DNA of 64,000 nucleotides. It comes from Thalassobacillus_A hwangdonensis. Its GTDB lineage: Bacteria > Bacillota > Bacilli > Bacillales > Halobacillaceae. Each line of letters begins with the position of its first letter. Position 1 is the stretch's first letter. The notes beneath the pieces were generated by a model. The model did no database searches and was not told the DNA's origin. It was given only the letters and a program-made list of their open reading frames with translations. Positions 32,996 through 41,698 of this stretch are shown here, in pieces. The DNA lies in assembly GCF_042675915.1 (NCBI RefSeq), contig NZ_JBHTKL010000001.1, positions 558,001 through 622,000 on the forward strand, in the 5' to 3' direction. The translations under genes and the position numbers were made by a program.

Positions 32996-33565
32996 ATGGC
33001 AAAAGCAGGTTATGGAGAGCAACCCAATAAAGGCAGCAAACTTCAATGGTTTTTGCTTGTCATCGTAATTCCGATCATTTTTCTGATCGTATTGACTTTG
33101 ATCATTATGACAGTCGCCGGTAAAAACGTATTCGAAATGGCTCAGCAGATTCCTGGTGTAGAATCCCTTGTCACGAGTGAAGAAGAGGCCATCAATGAAA
33201 ATAAAATCAATGAACTGATGGCGGATGTGGCGGATAAGTCAGCACGAATCGAACAGCTTGAAGGGGAGCTTGCCGGAAAAGACGATACGATTGAGGAACT
33301 GAACGAAGAAATCCTGGCGTTGCAAACAGAGCAGGAATCCGAGGATCAGGTAAATACCGACCAGGAAGAAATGATTAAAAGCATTTCCGCTTCCTTCAAG
33401 GATATTGATGCAGAAGAGGCTGCACCGATCATTGAACAGCTGGATGAGGTATTAGCAGTATCTGTCCTGGAGAAAGTCCCTAACGAAGAAAGAGGGCTGA
33501 TACTTGCTGCAATGGACCCTGAAAAAGCAGCAAATCTTACAAGCGCGTTCATCAACCGGAATTGA
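32996..33565 (+). CDS. ylxF: YlxF, MotE-like flagellar membrane protein
   Basis: A 189-residue protein with a single N-terminal membrane helix (about 18-42, WFLLVIVIPIIFLIVLTLII), a coiled-coil linker (about 75-120), and a C-terminal domain like the MgtE intracellular N-domain (FKDIDAEEAAPIIEQLDEVL, then MDPEKAANLTSAFI). This is the YlxF/MotE type. MotE in other bacteria acts as a chaperone for the stator protein MotB; a similar role here is inferred. It sits between fliJ and fliK, as in B. subtilis. Confidence 0.88.
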   Translation: MAKAGYGEQPNKGSKLQWFLLVIVIPIIFLIVLTLIIMTVAGKNVFEMAQQIPGVESLVTSEEEAINENKINELMADVADKSARIEQLEGELAGKDDTIEELNEEILALQTEQESEDQVNTDQEEMIKSISASFKDIDAEEAAPIIEQLDEVLAVSVLEKVPNEERGLILAAMDPEKAANLTSAFINRN

Positions 33566-33600
33566 CATCCGGTAGTATGACTTGAAAGGAGGTGACATAT

Positions 33601-34974
33601 ATGACGAGTACTGTATCACTGTTTACCACGCCTGTTACAAGGCATAGTTTACCGGGAGCCAACAAAACCTCAGAAGTCTCAACTCAAACATTTGCCAGGT
33701 TGCTGACGGGTATGAACGATCAGCCCCTTGCAAAAGGTCCTGTTCAAACAGACGTACCGTTTCAACCTGACCATGAAATTCTGGAAGAACTTCGTAGTCT
33801 GTTTGCGCAGATGCACGAAGAGGGGATTGATCTGCTGCAGCTGATAGAAGCAGAAGGTACACTTCAATCTCAAATGGATCAGCTGAGTCCGATGTTGAAG
33901 GATCAAGTAATCGGAATGTGGCATTTGAGCAAAGGTTTGATGCCTGTAAATGAACCCCAGGACAATCAGGTGGAACTATTATCATCACTTTTGGGAGAAC
34001 TTTCATCTACTGCGGATGTGAGAAAACCGAATGCCACAGTCAGCCTGTTTGCACCTGAGTCAATGGTTCGCTCAAATTCCATCACTTCTGCTAATCTTCT
34101 GCAGCTGCAGGAACAGTTCAGACGGTTGGAAAACATAGTCCAACAGATGAATGGATTTGCGACAAAGGCAGGTGCCGAATGGCAATCCTTGTCGAAGAAA
34201 TTGCTGCAGAGCTTAACGGAAATGCAGCAAATGATCAAGCATATGAATCCTGAGTCGAACCAGAAAATCGAACTCACAGCACCGAAGGATATGAAGTTTT
34301 CTCCAGTAGTGAAGGAACTTCTAGAAAGGTTCCAGCAAAGGCAGCAGATTCTTTCTACAGCATCTGGCTACAAACAGCAGGCTCAAGTGACAAGCCGTGA
34401 TCTAAGTAATTGGATGAAGCAAGCACTAGATCAGTATGAAAGTGTGGAAGCAGGAAATAAAACCTTGAGTACATTGCAGACCGGTACAGCCATTACAAAA
34501 GTGGAACAGTATGTCATCCATCTCAATCAGAGCCAGACAAAAGAAAGTGCCCAGCAGCAATTGATCCAACAATTCGAACGTGTGCTGAAATCAAGTAAGT
34601 TCTTGCATAACAGGAATGGTGGACTGGAACTCCAGATGCGATTGAAGCCTGGAAACCTTGGAGATGTAATAGTGAAGATGACGCAGTTGAACGGCGAAAT
34701 GGCTGTAAAGATCATGGTCTCCTCACAAGCAGCTAAAGAGATGCTGGATGGGAATATGCAGCAGCTGCGACACATGTTTTCTCCACAGCAGGTCGTAATC
34801 GAAAAGGTCGAACAGAACAACAATGGCCAGGCACTTCATTCCAACCAACAGGAGAAGTCTTCAAGTGGAAATGATCAGGGTTCTTCAAATAATGAACACC
34901 AGCAATCTGATAAGCAGAATAAAGAAGAAGATAGCACGACGTTCATGGATTATTTATTGAATGAGGAAGCGTAG
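33601..34974 (+). CDS. fliK: Flagellar hook-length control protein FliK
   Basis: FliK measures the hook and triggers the FlhB export switch. From ATG 33601 it is 457 residues; AAAGGAGGTGA ends 6 nt upstream. The first 340 residues are Q/S/L-rich and probably extended. The C-terminal domain (about 335-420) shows the family core LELQMRLKPGNLGDVIVKMT, then NGEMAVKIMVSSQAAKEML and a final helix. The tail is hydrophilic (QEKSSSGNDQGSSNNEHQQ). flgD follows directly. Confidence 0.92.
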   Translation: MTSTVSLFTTPVTRHSLPGANKTSEVSTQTFARLLTGMNDQPLAKGPVQTDVPFQPDHEILEELRSLFAQMHEEGIDLLQLIEAEGTLQSQMDQLSPMLKDQVIGMWHLSKGLMPVNEPQDNQVELLSSLLGELSSTADVRKPNATVSLFAPESMVRSNSITSANLLQLQEQFRRLENIVQQMNGFATKAGAEWQSLSKKLLQSLTEMQQMIKHMNPESNQKIELTAPKDMKFSPVVKELLERFQQRQQILSTASGYKQQAQVTSRDLSNWMKQALDQYESVEAGNKTLSTLQTGTAITKVEQYVIHLNQSQTKESAQQQLIQQFERVLKSSKFLHNRNGGLELQMRLKPGNLGDVIVKMTQLNGEMAVKIMVSSQAAKEMLDGNMQQLRHMFSPQQVVIEKVEQNNNGQALHSNQQEKSSSGNDQGSSNNEHQQSDKQNKEEDSTTFMDYLLNEEA

Positions 34975-34983
34975 GTGAAAGAA

Positions 34984-35433
34984 ATGGCTAAAATTGATGG
35001 CTCCCTCTACTTGAGGCAACAGCAGACAGATAGAGGATCCACGAATGCTACCCTAGGCAAAGACGACTTCATGAGAATTCTCATGACACAACTGCAAAAC
35101 CAGGATCCGTTGAATCCGATGCAGGATAAAGAATTCATTTCACAAATGACGAGCTTCTCAAGCCTTGAGCAGATGATGAACATGTCCAGTGCGATGGAAA
35201 AGTTCACGCAAGCCCAGTCCATGGCTCCGGTAGTCGAGTACAGTTCAATGATCGGTCGTGAAGTCACTTTTCAAAACATCGATTCTGAAACAGGGGAACC
35301 GACAGGTCAGGAAGAGGGTATCGTACAGGCTGTCAGCCAGAAGGACGGACGAATCCAATTGGAAGTGGAAGATGGCAGCGTCGTGAATGTTGAACAGATC
35401 CTTAAAGTCAGCAATGCAAATTCAGATCTATAA
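34984..35433 (+). CDS. flgD: Flagellar hook-capping protein FlgD
   Basis: FlgD caps the growing hook so that FlgE can polymerise. From ATG 34984 it is 149 residues. The signature LGKDDFMRILMTQLQNQDPL followed by NPMQDKEFISQMTSFSSLEQ is diagnostic. The rest is a short beta-domain (GREVTFQNIDSETGEPTG). Such short FlgD proteins are usual in Bacillales. AGGTGA lies 5 nt before this ATG; GTG 34975 is the alternative. Confidence 0.95.
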   Translation: MAKIDGSLYLRQQQTDRGSTNATLGKDDFMRILMTQLQNQDPLNPMQDKEFISQMTSFSSLEQMMNMSSAMEKFTQAQSMAPVVEYSSMIGREVTFQNIDSETGEPTGQEEGIVQAVSQKDGRIQLEVEDGSVVNVEQILKVSNANSDL

Positions 35434-35449
35434 GAAGGAAGGAGAAATC

Positions 35450-35821
35450 ATGGATCCAAGAATCCATCATTTACAGCAAACGGGAAACTTACAGCCTTTA
35501 CATCATCGTGAAAAAGTAAGCAAAACCGGAACATCGTTCAAAGAAGTCCTGAACGAAGTACAGCAGCTGAAAATAAGTAAACATGCAGAGCAGCGCATCA
35601 AGAGCAGAGGCATCACAATTACAGATGAACAATGGCGGGGCATAACGAACAAAATCAATGAAGCAAAAACCAAAGGAATCAAGGATCCATTGGTGGTTTT
35701 GGACCAGGCTGCCCTAGTGGTAAGTGCAAAAAACAATACAGTAGTGACTGCAATGGATAGGAAGGAAGCAACATCCCAGATTTTCACGAATATCGATGGG
35801 ACGATTCTAATCGAAGGATAG
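35450..35821 (+). CDS. Conserved flagellar operon protein (TIGR02530-type)
   Basis: A 123-residue soluble protein. The central part LKISKHAEQRIKSRGITITD, then a helix with KINEAKTKGIKDPLVVLDQA, followed by a beta hairpin with NNTVVTAMDRKEATSQIFTN and a final IDGTILIEG, fits the family usually called flagellar operon protein, found next to flgD and flgE in many Firmicutes. The function is unknown; I recall it missing from B. subtilis 168. The start is ATG 35450 after AAGGAGAAA; a reading from 35387 would overlap flgD. Confidence 0.82.
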   Translation: MDPRIHHLQQTGNLQPLHHREKVSKTGTSFKEVLNEVQQLKISKHAEQRIKSRGITITDEQWRGITNKINEAKTKGIKDPLVVLDQAALVVSAKNNTVVTAMDRKEATSQIFTNIDGTILIEG

Positions 35822-35905
35822 GCTGGACCTTGAAAAGGAGGCCTACCAGACGCTGACCGACTGAAGCGTCTACTTTAAAACAAAATCAGAGAGGATAGTG
35901 AACAG

Positions 35906-36769
35906 ATGCTACGTTCAATGTACTCCGGAATTTCCGGTATGAAAGGGTTTCAAACTAAATTGGATGCTATCGGTAATAACATTGCCAACGTCAATACTTA
36001 TGGCTATAAAAAAGGACGTACCACGTTTCAGGATATGATGAGCCAGACCGTTTCAGGTGCCCAAGCTCCAACTACTGACTTCTTAGGAGGGCGAAACCCG
36101 TCTCAGATAGGTTTAGGCTCAAAAGTAGGCACGATCGATACCATCCACACACAAGGAAACAGACAAACGACGAACAGACCTCTTGACCTTGCGATCGAAG
36201 GTGATGGAATGTTCATGGTAGCGAAAGATGTGGCGGATGGGTTGGAGAACGCTACATTAAGCTTCACCAGAGCAGGTAACTTCTACTTGGATAATGACGG
36301 CTATATCGTCGATACAAATGGTCAGTTTTTGATTGGTGAAGGTGTTGATAATGGTGCCCTTAACGGAGATTCAGCGCGACTTAGGATACCGCCAGAAGCG
36401 GAAAGTTTCAGTATCCAGTCTGATGGGACTGTGACTTATGTAGAAGGAACCGAAGCAATTACCGCCGGAAGAGTGCGGTTGGCTAAATTTTCTAATCCTG
36501 ATGGGCTGGAAAAATTAGGAGGAAACAGTTTTCGTTTAACGAATAACTCCGGTCTTGAACTATTCGGTCCAAATAATCAATTGAACCTTGAAATCCCTGG
36601 TCAAGGTGGAACAGGTCAGACTGTAGCAGGTGCGCTTGAAATGTCGAACGTCGATCTTGCTGAAGAATTCACAGAAATGATCACTGCACAGAGAGGCTTC
36701 CAGGCGAATACGAGAATCATTACGACTTCTGATGAAATCCTTCAGGAACTGGTCAACTTAAAACGATAA
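35906..36769 (+). CDS. flgE: Flagellar hook protein FlgE
   Basis: FlgE polymerises into the hook, the universal joint. The 287-residue protein shows the N-terminal rod/hook signature MLRSMYSGISGMKGFQTKLD and IGNNIANVNTYGYKKGRTTF, and the C-terminal EMSNVDLAEEFTEMITAQRG with FQANTRIITTSDEILQELVN. The centre is a short beta domain (RPLDLAIEGDGMFMV). In Bacillus this gene was once called flgG. The size suits the short Bacillus hook protein. GAGAGGAT precedes the ATG. Confidence 0.94.
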   Translation: MLRSMYSGISGMKGFQTKLDAIGNNIANVNTYGYKKGRTTFQDMMSQTVSGAQAPTTDFLGGRNPSQIGLGSKVGTIDTIHTQGNRQTTNRPLDLAIEGDGMFMVAKDVADGLENATLSFTRAGNFYLDNDGYIVDTNGQFLIGEGVDNGALNGDSARLRIPPEAESFSIQSDGTVTYVEGTEAITAGRVRLAKFSNPDGLEKLGGNSFRLTNNSGLELFGPNNQLNLEIPGQGGTGQTVAGALEMSNVDLAEEFTEMITAQRGFQANTRIITTSDEILQELVNLKR

Positions 36770-36772
36770 CTG

Positions 36773-36813
36773 AAGGGAGGTAGGGGGTCGGTCTATTCTG
36801 CTGACCCTCCCTT
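36773..36813 (+). promoter_or_regulatory. Hairpin enclosing the only ribosome-binding site before swrD
   Basis: AAGGGAGG (36773-36780) pairs with CCTCCCTT (36806-36813), and GTC (36787-36789) with GAC (36803-36805), leaving a 6-nt bulge on the 5' side. An alternative GGGGGTC/GACCCTC (36783-36789 with 36803-36809) competes. The GGGAGGT is the sole good ribosome-binding sequence, yet it lies about 35 nt before the swrD ATG at 36817. Confidence 0.6.
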
Positions 36814-36816
36814 TAA

Positions 36817-37035
36817 ATGATTGAATTGACACGATTGAATGGTAGTGCCTTTCATTTGAATGCTTTATTCATAGAACAAGTACAGGCTTTGCCTGATACG
36901 ACCATCACTACATATCATGGCAAGAAACTGATAGTTAAAGAGAGTGAAACAGAAGTTCTCGATAAAATCACTGGTTACTATAAGATGATCGGTCTGGCTG
37001 GAGTTCATAGAAAAGTAGGTGAGCAAGATGAATAG
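36817..37035 (+). CDS. swrD: Flagellar power regulator SwrD (FlbD family, YlzI)
   Basis: A 72-residue cytoplasmic protein of the FlbD family. The N-terminus MIELTRLNGSAFHLNALFIE and the middle TTITTYHGKKLIVKESETEV are typical. In B. subtilis SwrD increases motor torque and is needed for swarming. It lies between flgE and fliL, the conserved place. A stop codon (TAA 36814-36816) immediately precedes the ATG, so no longer reading is possible. There is no ribosome-binding site at normal spacing. It overlaps fliL by 8 nt. Confidence 0.9.
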   Translation: MIELTRLNGSAFHLNALFIEQVQALPDTTITTYHGKKLIVKESETEVLDKITGYYKMIGLAGVHRKVGEQDE

Positions 37036-37447
37036 AGTAATCAAATCAATGATGATCGCATTGGTCTCGCTGACAGTGATCGGTGTAATTGCACTGATTG
37101 TAGTATTGAACCTAGATGGCAACAAGACAGCAGAAGGGAAGCGGAACATTGATGATATAGTGGAAGCTTCGATAGAAACCGAAGAGATTACTACGGATCT
37201 GAAAAATGACCGGTTTGTAAGAATCCAGTTCCGTATCATCACAGATAGTGATGATGCAAAGAAAGAACTGCTTAAAAGAGATTTCCAATTGAACAATATT
37301 CTGATTAAAGAGCTCGGAAAAATGGATAGCGAGGCTTTTAAGACAGATATTGCAACACTTGAAGAGACGATCAAGCTGAAATTGAACAAAATCATGACTG
37401 AAGGTAAGATCACAGAGGTTTACACAGTCAAGAAGGTTTTACAGTAA
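37028..37447 (+). CDS. fliL: Flagellar basal body-associated protein FliL
   Basis: FliL surrounds or supports stator units at the basal body. From ATG 37028 it is 139 residues with one N-terminal membrane helix (about 8-28, MMIALVSLTVIGVIALIVVL) and a periplasm-side stomatin-like domain with FVRIQFRIITDSDDAKKELL. An in-frame GTG at 37019 is the alternative start; AGGTGAG lies before ATG 37028. It overlaps swrD and precedes fliM by 37 nt. Confidence 0.9.
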   Translation: MNRVIKSMMIALVSLTVIGVIALIVVLNLDGNKTAEGKRNIDDIVEASIETEEITTDLKNDRFVRIQFRIITDSDDAKKELLKRDFQLNNILIKELGKMDSEAFKTDIATLEETIKLKLNKIMTEGKITEVYTVKKVLQ

Positions 37448-37484
37448 CCAGCCTGGATCAGTCTGCATAACGGAGGTGATAGGA

Positions 37485-38489
37485 TTGGCTGAGGAAGTTC
37501 TCTCCCAAAATGAAATAGATGCCCTTCTCTCTGCATTGTCTACCGGGGAAATGGACGCAGATGAATTGAAGAAAGAAGAGAAAGAGAAAAAAGTCAGAGT
37601 CTATGATTTCAAGCGTGCGTTACGTTTTTCGAAAGATCAGATCCGCAGCTTATCTAGAGTTCACGAGAATTTCGCCCGGCTCTTAACTACCTATTTCTCT
37701 GGCCAGCTCAGGAACTATGTTCAAATCTCAGTAGCTTCCGTCGACCAGGTCCCGTATGAAGAGTTCATCCGGTCTATTCCGAAAATGACGATCCTGAATA
37801 CATTCAGTGTGCCGCCATTGGATGGAAGAATCCTGCTTGAGATCAATCCGAACATTGCTTATGCAATGCTTGACCGAGTGCTGGGTGGCAGAGGTGCCAG
37901 CTACAACAAGGTGGAAAACCTCACAGAAATCGAGACGACGATCATGTCTCAGTTATTTGAAAAAGCATTGGAGAATTTACAGGAAGCATGGAGTTCGATC
38001 GTGGATGTCGATCCAATGCTTGAAGAGTTTGAAGTCAATCCACAATTCCTGCAAATGGTTTCACCAAATGAAACGGTAGTTGTCATTTCTTTGAACACGA
38101 CGATCGGGGAAAGCAGTGGAATGATCAACATCTGTATTCCACACGTGGTACTCGAACCGATCATACCCAAACTATCTGTCCATTATTGGATGCAGAACCA
38201 GCAGCATAAGGAGAGCGATCCGGAAGAATTCAAGGCGATCAGCCAATCGATCCGTCAGGCTGAACTGGAAGCTTCTGCGGTATTAGGAGAAGCGGATATT
38301 GCAATTGAAGAGTTCCTTCGTCTTCAAAAAGAAGACGTAATTCAATTGGACCAATCCATCCAGTCACCATTGAGGCTCTTCATTGATGAAGAACCGAAAT
38401 TCTTGGTACAGCCGGGTAAAGTAAATCGAAAAATGGCTGTACAGATCCTCGAAGAAATCCAAGGGGGGGAACGAAACGATGATGAGTGA
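37485..38489 (+). CDS. fliM: Flagellar motor switch protein FliM
   Basis: FliM is the C-ring protein that binds phosphorylated CheY. From TTG 37485 it is 334 residues. The N-terminal CheY-binding peptide EVLSQNEIDALLSAL is followed by YDFKRALRFSKDQIRSLSRV, VDQVPYEEFIRSIPKMTILN and NPQFLQMVSPNETVVVISLN. GGAGGTGA at 37472-37479 is 5 nt before the TTG; the GTG at 37476 lies within that ribosome-binding site. It overlaps fliY by 11 nt, so the pair is coupled. Confidence 0.96.
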   Translation: MAEEVLSQNEIDALLSALSTGEMDADELKKEEKEKKVRVYDFKRALRFSKDQIRSLSRVHENFARLLTTYFSGQLRNYVQISVASVDQVPYEEFIRSIPKMTILNTFSVPPLDGRILLEINPNIAYAMLDRVLGGRGASYNKVENLTEIETTIMSQLFEKALENLQEAWSSIVDVDPMLEEFEVNPQFLQMVSPNETVVVISLNTTIGESSGMINICIPHVVLEPIIPKLSVHYWMQNQQHKESDPEEFKAISQSIRQAELEASAVLGEADIAIEEFLRLQKEDVIQLDQSIQSPLRLFIDEEPKFLVQPGKVNRKMAVQILEEIQGGERNDDE

Positions 38490-39687
38490 TGATATGTTAT
38501 CCCAAGATGAAATCGATGCATTGTTGAGAGGAGATGTTCCGAGTGACGATGTATCACAAGAAAGTGAAACGGTTCCTGCCAATGATGCTGCTGAAACACA
38601 TGCAGATTTTCAGGAGCTGTCACCGTTACAGCAGGATGCACTTGGTGAAATAGGGAATATTTCATTCGGCAGTTCTGCCACAGCATTATCTTCTTTATTG
38701 AATCAGAAAGTGGAAATTACGACACCTAAAGTTTCTGTTATAAGCCGGAAAAATTTGCCGGATGAATTCCCGAGACCTCATGTGGCGATTCAAGTGAAGT
38801 ACACAGAAGGCTTCATGGGGGAAAACCTTCTCGTCATCCAGTCCAGAGATGCAGCGATCATTGCTGACCTGATGCTTGGAGGGGATGGTACGTCTCCGGA
38901 TGAAGAGATGAATGACATCCACCTCAGTGCAGTCCAGGAAGCGATGAATCAGATGATGGGTTCAGCTGCTACGAGTATGTCGACGGTCTTCAATAAACGT
39001 GTAGACATATCACCGCCAGCTATCGATGTGCTTGATGTGGCAGGTGGGGAAGGGACGGAGAGTATTCCGAATAATGATCATCTTGTGAAGATCTCTTTCA
39101 ATTTGAAAGTGGGTACCTTGATCGATTCGAACATCATGCAGCTGTTACCATTCCCATTCGCAATCGATCTTGTAGATGAACTTTTGAATCCACCGGAACA
39201 GGATGACCTCGAAACGGTGAATGAAAAAGAACCCGAACCTGTTAAGGCACAGCCTGTACAGCAAACGCCAGTGAAAGAACAGCCGACAGCTCCGACTCCA
39301 CAAGCTTCCGTTCAGCAGTCTGCAGAACCACAAATGATTGGAAGGTCGCAGTTCGATACCGAAGAGACACCTGTGGAAACCGCTCAATTTTCCGATTTCG
39401 AGCAAGTACAATTAGGCTCGAATGAACAGCGGAACCTCGATATGCTTCTAGACATTCCATTGAAGGTCACGGTCGAACTCGGGAGGACGAAGCGGACCAT
39501 CAAAGAAATTTTGGAGCTTTCCAAAGGTTCGGTACTTGAGCTCGATAAATTGGCGGGCGAACCGGTGGACATCCATGTGAACAGCAAACTGATCGCCAAA
39601 GGCGAAGTGGTCGTCATCGATGAGAATTTTGGTGTCCGGGTTACAGATATTTTAAGTCCGAAAGATCGTTTGAAAAAAATCAGATAA
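38479..39687 (+). CDS. fliY: Flagellar motor switch phosphatase FliY
   Basis: FliY joins a CheC-like CheY-P phosphatase to a FliN C-ring domain. The 402-residue protein begins with a CheY-binding motif MLSQDEIDALLRG. Both phosphatase sites are intact: DALGEIGN and SAVQEAMN fit [DS]-x3-E-x2-N. A P/Q/E-rich linker (about 245-300) leads to the FliN domain with LDIPLKVTVELGRTKRTIKE and LAGEPVDIHVNSKLIAKGEV. Tandem ATGs follow a G-rich ribosome-binding site inside fliM. cheY follows. Confidence 0.96.
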   Translation: MMSDDMLSQDEIDALLRGDVPSDDVSQESETVPANDAAETHADFQELSPLQQDALGEIGNISFGSSATALSSLLNQKVEITTPKVSVISRKNLPDEFPRPHVAIQVKYTEGFMGENLLVIQSRDAAIIADLMLGGDGTSPDEEMNDIHLSAVQEAMNQMMGSAATSMSTVFNKRVDISPPAIDVLDVAGGEGTESIPNNDHLVKISFNLKVGTLIDSNIMQLLPFPFAIDLVDELLNPPEQDDLETVNEKEPEPVKAQPVQQTPVKEQPTAPTPQASVQQSAEPQMIGRSQFDTEETPVETAQFSDFEQVQLGSNEQRNLDMLLDIPLKVTVELGRTKRTIKEILELSKGSVLELDKLAGEPVDIHVNSKLIAKGEVVVIDENFGVRVTDILSPKDRLKKIR

Positions 39688-39707
39688 ACGTATAGGGGGA
39701 AATGATG

Positions 39708-40070
39708 ATGGCAAGTAGAGTATTGATTGTAGACGATGCAGCATTCATGAGAATGATGATCAAGGATATTTTGACGAAGAATGGGTTTGAAGTTGTTGGT
39801 GAAGCACAGGATGGCCAGCAGGCGATCGAGAAATTCAATGAGACGAAGCCGGATTTAGTGACGATGGATATTACCATGCCTGAAAAAGATGGAATTACTG
39901 CGCTTAAGGAAATCAAACAGACCCACCCCGATGCAAAAATTATCATGTGTTCAGCCATGGGACAACAAGCGATGGTCATCGATGCGATCCAGGCAGGAGC
40001 AAAAGACTTCATCGTAAAACCTTTCCAGGCGGATCGCGTCATTGAGGCGATTCAGAAAGCATTGGGATAA
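39708..40070 (+). CDS. cheY: Chemotaxis response regulator CheY
   Basis: Single-domain receiver that, when phosphorylated by CheA, binds FliM to bias motor rotation. From ATG 39708 it is 120 residues: MASRVLIVDDAAFMRMMIKD, acidic pair D9-D10, phospho-acceptor D54 in LVTMDITMP, switch residue in MCSAMGQQ, and lysine in KDFIVKPFQ. ATGs at 39702 and 39705 are also in frame, but spacing from GGGGG (39695-39699) and the family N-terminus favour the third. Confidence 0.97.
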   Translation: MASRVLIVDDAAFMRMMIKDILTKNGFEVVGEAQDGQQAIEKFNETKPDLVTMDITMPEKDGITALKEIKQTHPDAKIIMCSAMGQQAMVIDAIQAGAKDFIVKPFQADRVIEAIQKALG

Positions 40071-40081
40071 ATAACGGATTT

Positions 40082-40750
40082 ATGAGGATAAACTTCCGCA
40101 TATGTACAGCGATACTCATTATCCTGAGCGGACTATCATTTTTCACTCCAGATCAAGCTTCAGCCAGCCCTTCTATACCGGATTGTTTGGAAAATCCGTC
40201 AATGGAAGGGTGCGGCGAGAACGAAAGTGGAGATGGTGGTACAGATTCCGGGCTATCAGACCAGGCTGAACCTCCAAATGAAAATGAGTCGCTCTTGTGG
40301 AGTCTAGTAAAGATGTTTTTTGCGTTGTTGCTTGTACTGGGTCTTATTTATGGATTATTGAAGTTTTTCAACAAACGAAGCAAGCTCTTCGGACAATCCA
40401 GGAAGCTCGAGAATCTGGGCGGATTGACGCTTGGGCCGAACCGGTCTGTGCAAATCGTACGGATTGCTGACAAGGTGTTCGTCCTTGGTGTCGGTGATGA
40501 TGTGAATATGCTGACTGAGATTACAGATGAAAAGGTGATCGATGAATTACTTGATTCCAAGACTGAAGGTATGGATGCTTCCGTGATTGGCAGCATGTTC
40601 AGTAAGCTTTCCAAGAAGGATGATGATTCAACAAAGGCAGATGCATCATCAGGAAATTTCCGTCAATTATTCGACAAGGAATTGTCAGATCTAAAGGGTA
40701 AGCGGAAACAAATGATACATAGACAAAGAGAGGGTAAATCTGATGAATGA
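40082..40750 (+). CDS. fliO: Flagellar biosynthesis protein FliO (FliZ)
   Basis: FliO helps assemble the FliPQR export gate. The 222-residue protein has a signal peptide-like N-terminus (ICTAILIILSGLSFF, then ASAS), an acidic extracytoplasmic segment with C-x-C spacing (DCLENPSMEGCGENE), one membrane helix at about 71-91 (SLVKMFFALLLVLGLIYGLL), and the FliO cytoplasmic domain with LGGLTLGPNRSVQIVRIADK and VFVLGVGDDVNML. In B. subtilis it is called FliZ. It overlaps fliP by 8 nt. Confidence 0.9.
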   Translation: MRINFRICTAILIILSGLSFFTPDQASASPSIPDCLENPSMEGCGENESGDGGTDSGLSDQAEPPNENESLLWSLVKMFFALLLVLGLIYGLLKFFNKRSKLFGQSRKLENLGGLTLGPNRSVQIVRIADKVFVLGVGDDVNMLTEITDEKVIDELLDSKTEGMDASVIGSMFSKLSKKDDDSTKADASSGNFRQLFDKELSDLKGKRKQMIHRQREGKSDE

Positions 40751-41408
40751 GTTCATAGATATTTTTTCCAACTCAGACGCAGAAAGTATCTCAACATCAG
40801 TCAAACTGCTCCTTCTTTTAACGGTCCTTTCCCTGGCACCAAGCATTTTGATACTTATGACGAGTTTCACCAGAATTCTGATTGTGCTTTCTTTCGTCAG
40901 GACATCGCTTGCAACCCAGCAGATGCCTCCGAACCAGGTGTTGATCGGAATCGCTTTGTTTCTTACATTTTTCATCATGGCACCAACGTTACAGGAAGTG
41001 AATGATCAGGCGCTGCAGCCGCTTTTCAATGAAGAGATAACTCTTGATGAAGCCTACGAGGAGGCTGCCGCACCGATGAAAGAGTTCATGGCGAAGCATA
41101 CGAGACAGAAAGACTTGGCCTTGTTCATGAACTATGCACAAATGGAACGTCCGGATTCTGTCCAGGACATCCCTTTGACGACCCTTGTGCCGGCATTCGC
41201 AATCAGTGAGCTGAAGACCGCATTTCAGATGGGCTTCATGATTTTCGTGCCGTTTCTTGTCATTGATATGGCAGTAGCGAGTGTACTGATGTCGATGGGG
41301 ATGATGATGCTGCCACCGGTCATGATCTCGCTGCCTTTCAAAATCCTTCTGTTCGTACTCGTCGACGGCTGGTATTTGATTGCGCGTTCTTTATTGGAAG
41401 GTTTCTAA
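40743..41408 (+). CDS. fliP: Flagellar export gate protein FliP
   Basis: Core subunit of the type III export channel. The 221-residue protein has four membrane segments and the diagnostic SILILMTSFTRILIVLSFVR, NQVLIGIALFLTFFIMAPT, LVPAFAISELKTAFQMGFMI and FVPFLVIDMAVASVLMSMGM. A cleavable signal seen in enterobacterial FliP is not obvious here. It starts within fliO and is followed by fliQ and fliR. Confidence 0.97.
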   Translation: MNEFIDIFSNSDAESISTSVKLLLLLTVLSLAPSILILMTSFTRILIVLSFVRTSLATQQMPPNQVLIGIALFLTFFIMAPTLQEVNDQALQPLFNEEITLDEAYEEAAAPMKEFMAKHTRQKDLALFMNYAQMERPDSVQDIPLTTLVPAFAISELKTAFQMGFMIFVPFLVIDMAVASVLMSMGMMMLPPVMISLPFKILLFVLVDGWYLIARSLLEGF

Positions 41409-41425
41409 CGTAAGGAGGAAGCAGG

Positions 41426-41695
41426 ATGAACAGTGAAATGGTCATCTCTCTTGCAGAAAGAGGTATCTATACAACATTACTTATATCCGGGCCATTGCTG
41501 ATCCTTGCGCTAGCAGTCGGATTGCTTGTCAGTATTTTTCAGGCAACTACCCAAATCCAGGAACAGACATTGGCATTCATACCGAAGATCGTAGCTGTCA
41601 TGGTCGGACTGATCTTTTTCGGACCATGGATGCTGACGCAGATGGTACAATTTGCGGCAGATATCTTCAATAATCTCAACATACTGGTAGGTTAA
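41426..41695 (+). CDS. fliQ: Flagellar export gate protein FliQ
   Basis: An 89-residue protein with two membrane helices (about 16-38 and 52-75). The turn carries QATTQIQEQTLAFIPKI, which marks FliQ. It forms the export gate with FliP and FliR. TAAGGAGGAAG precedes the ATG; fliR follows after 3 nt. Confidence 0.97.
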   Translation: MNSEMVISLAERGIYTTLLISGPLLILALAVGLLVSIFQATTQIQEQTLAFIPKIVAVMVGLIFFGPWMLTQMVQFAADIFNNLNILVG

Positions 41696-41698
41696 ACG

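Noticed and set aside
35848..35871. AGACGC/GCGTCT inverted repeat before flgE as a terminator
   Set aside because: Only 6 bp with a 12-nt loop and no T run; it lies inside an operon and is probably incidental.
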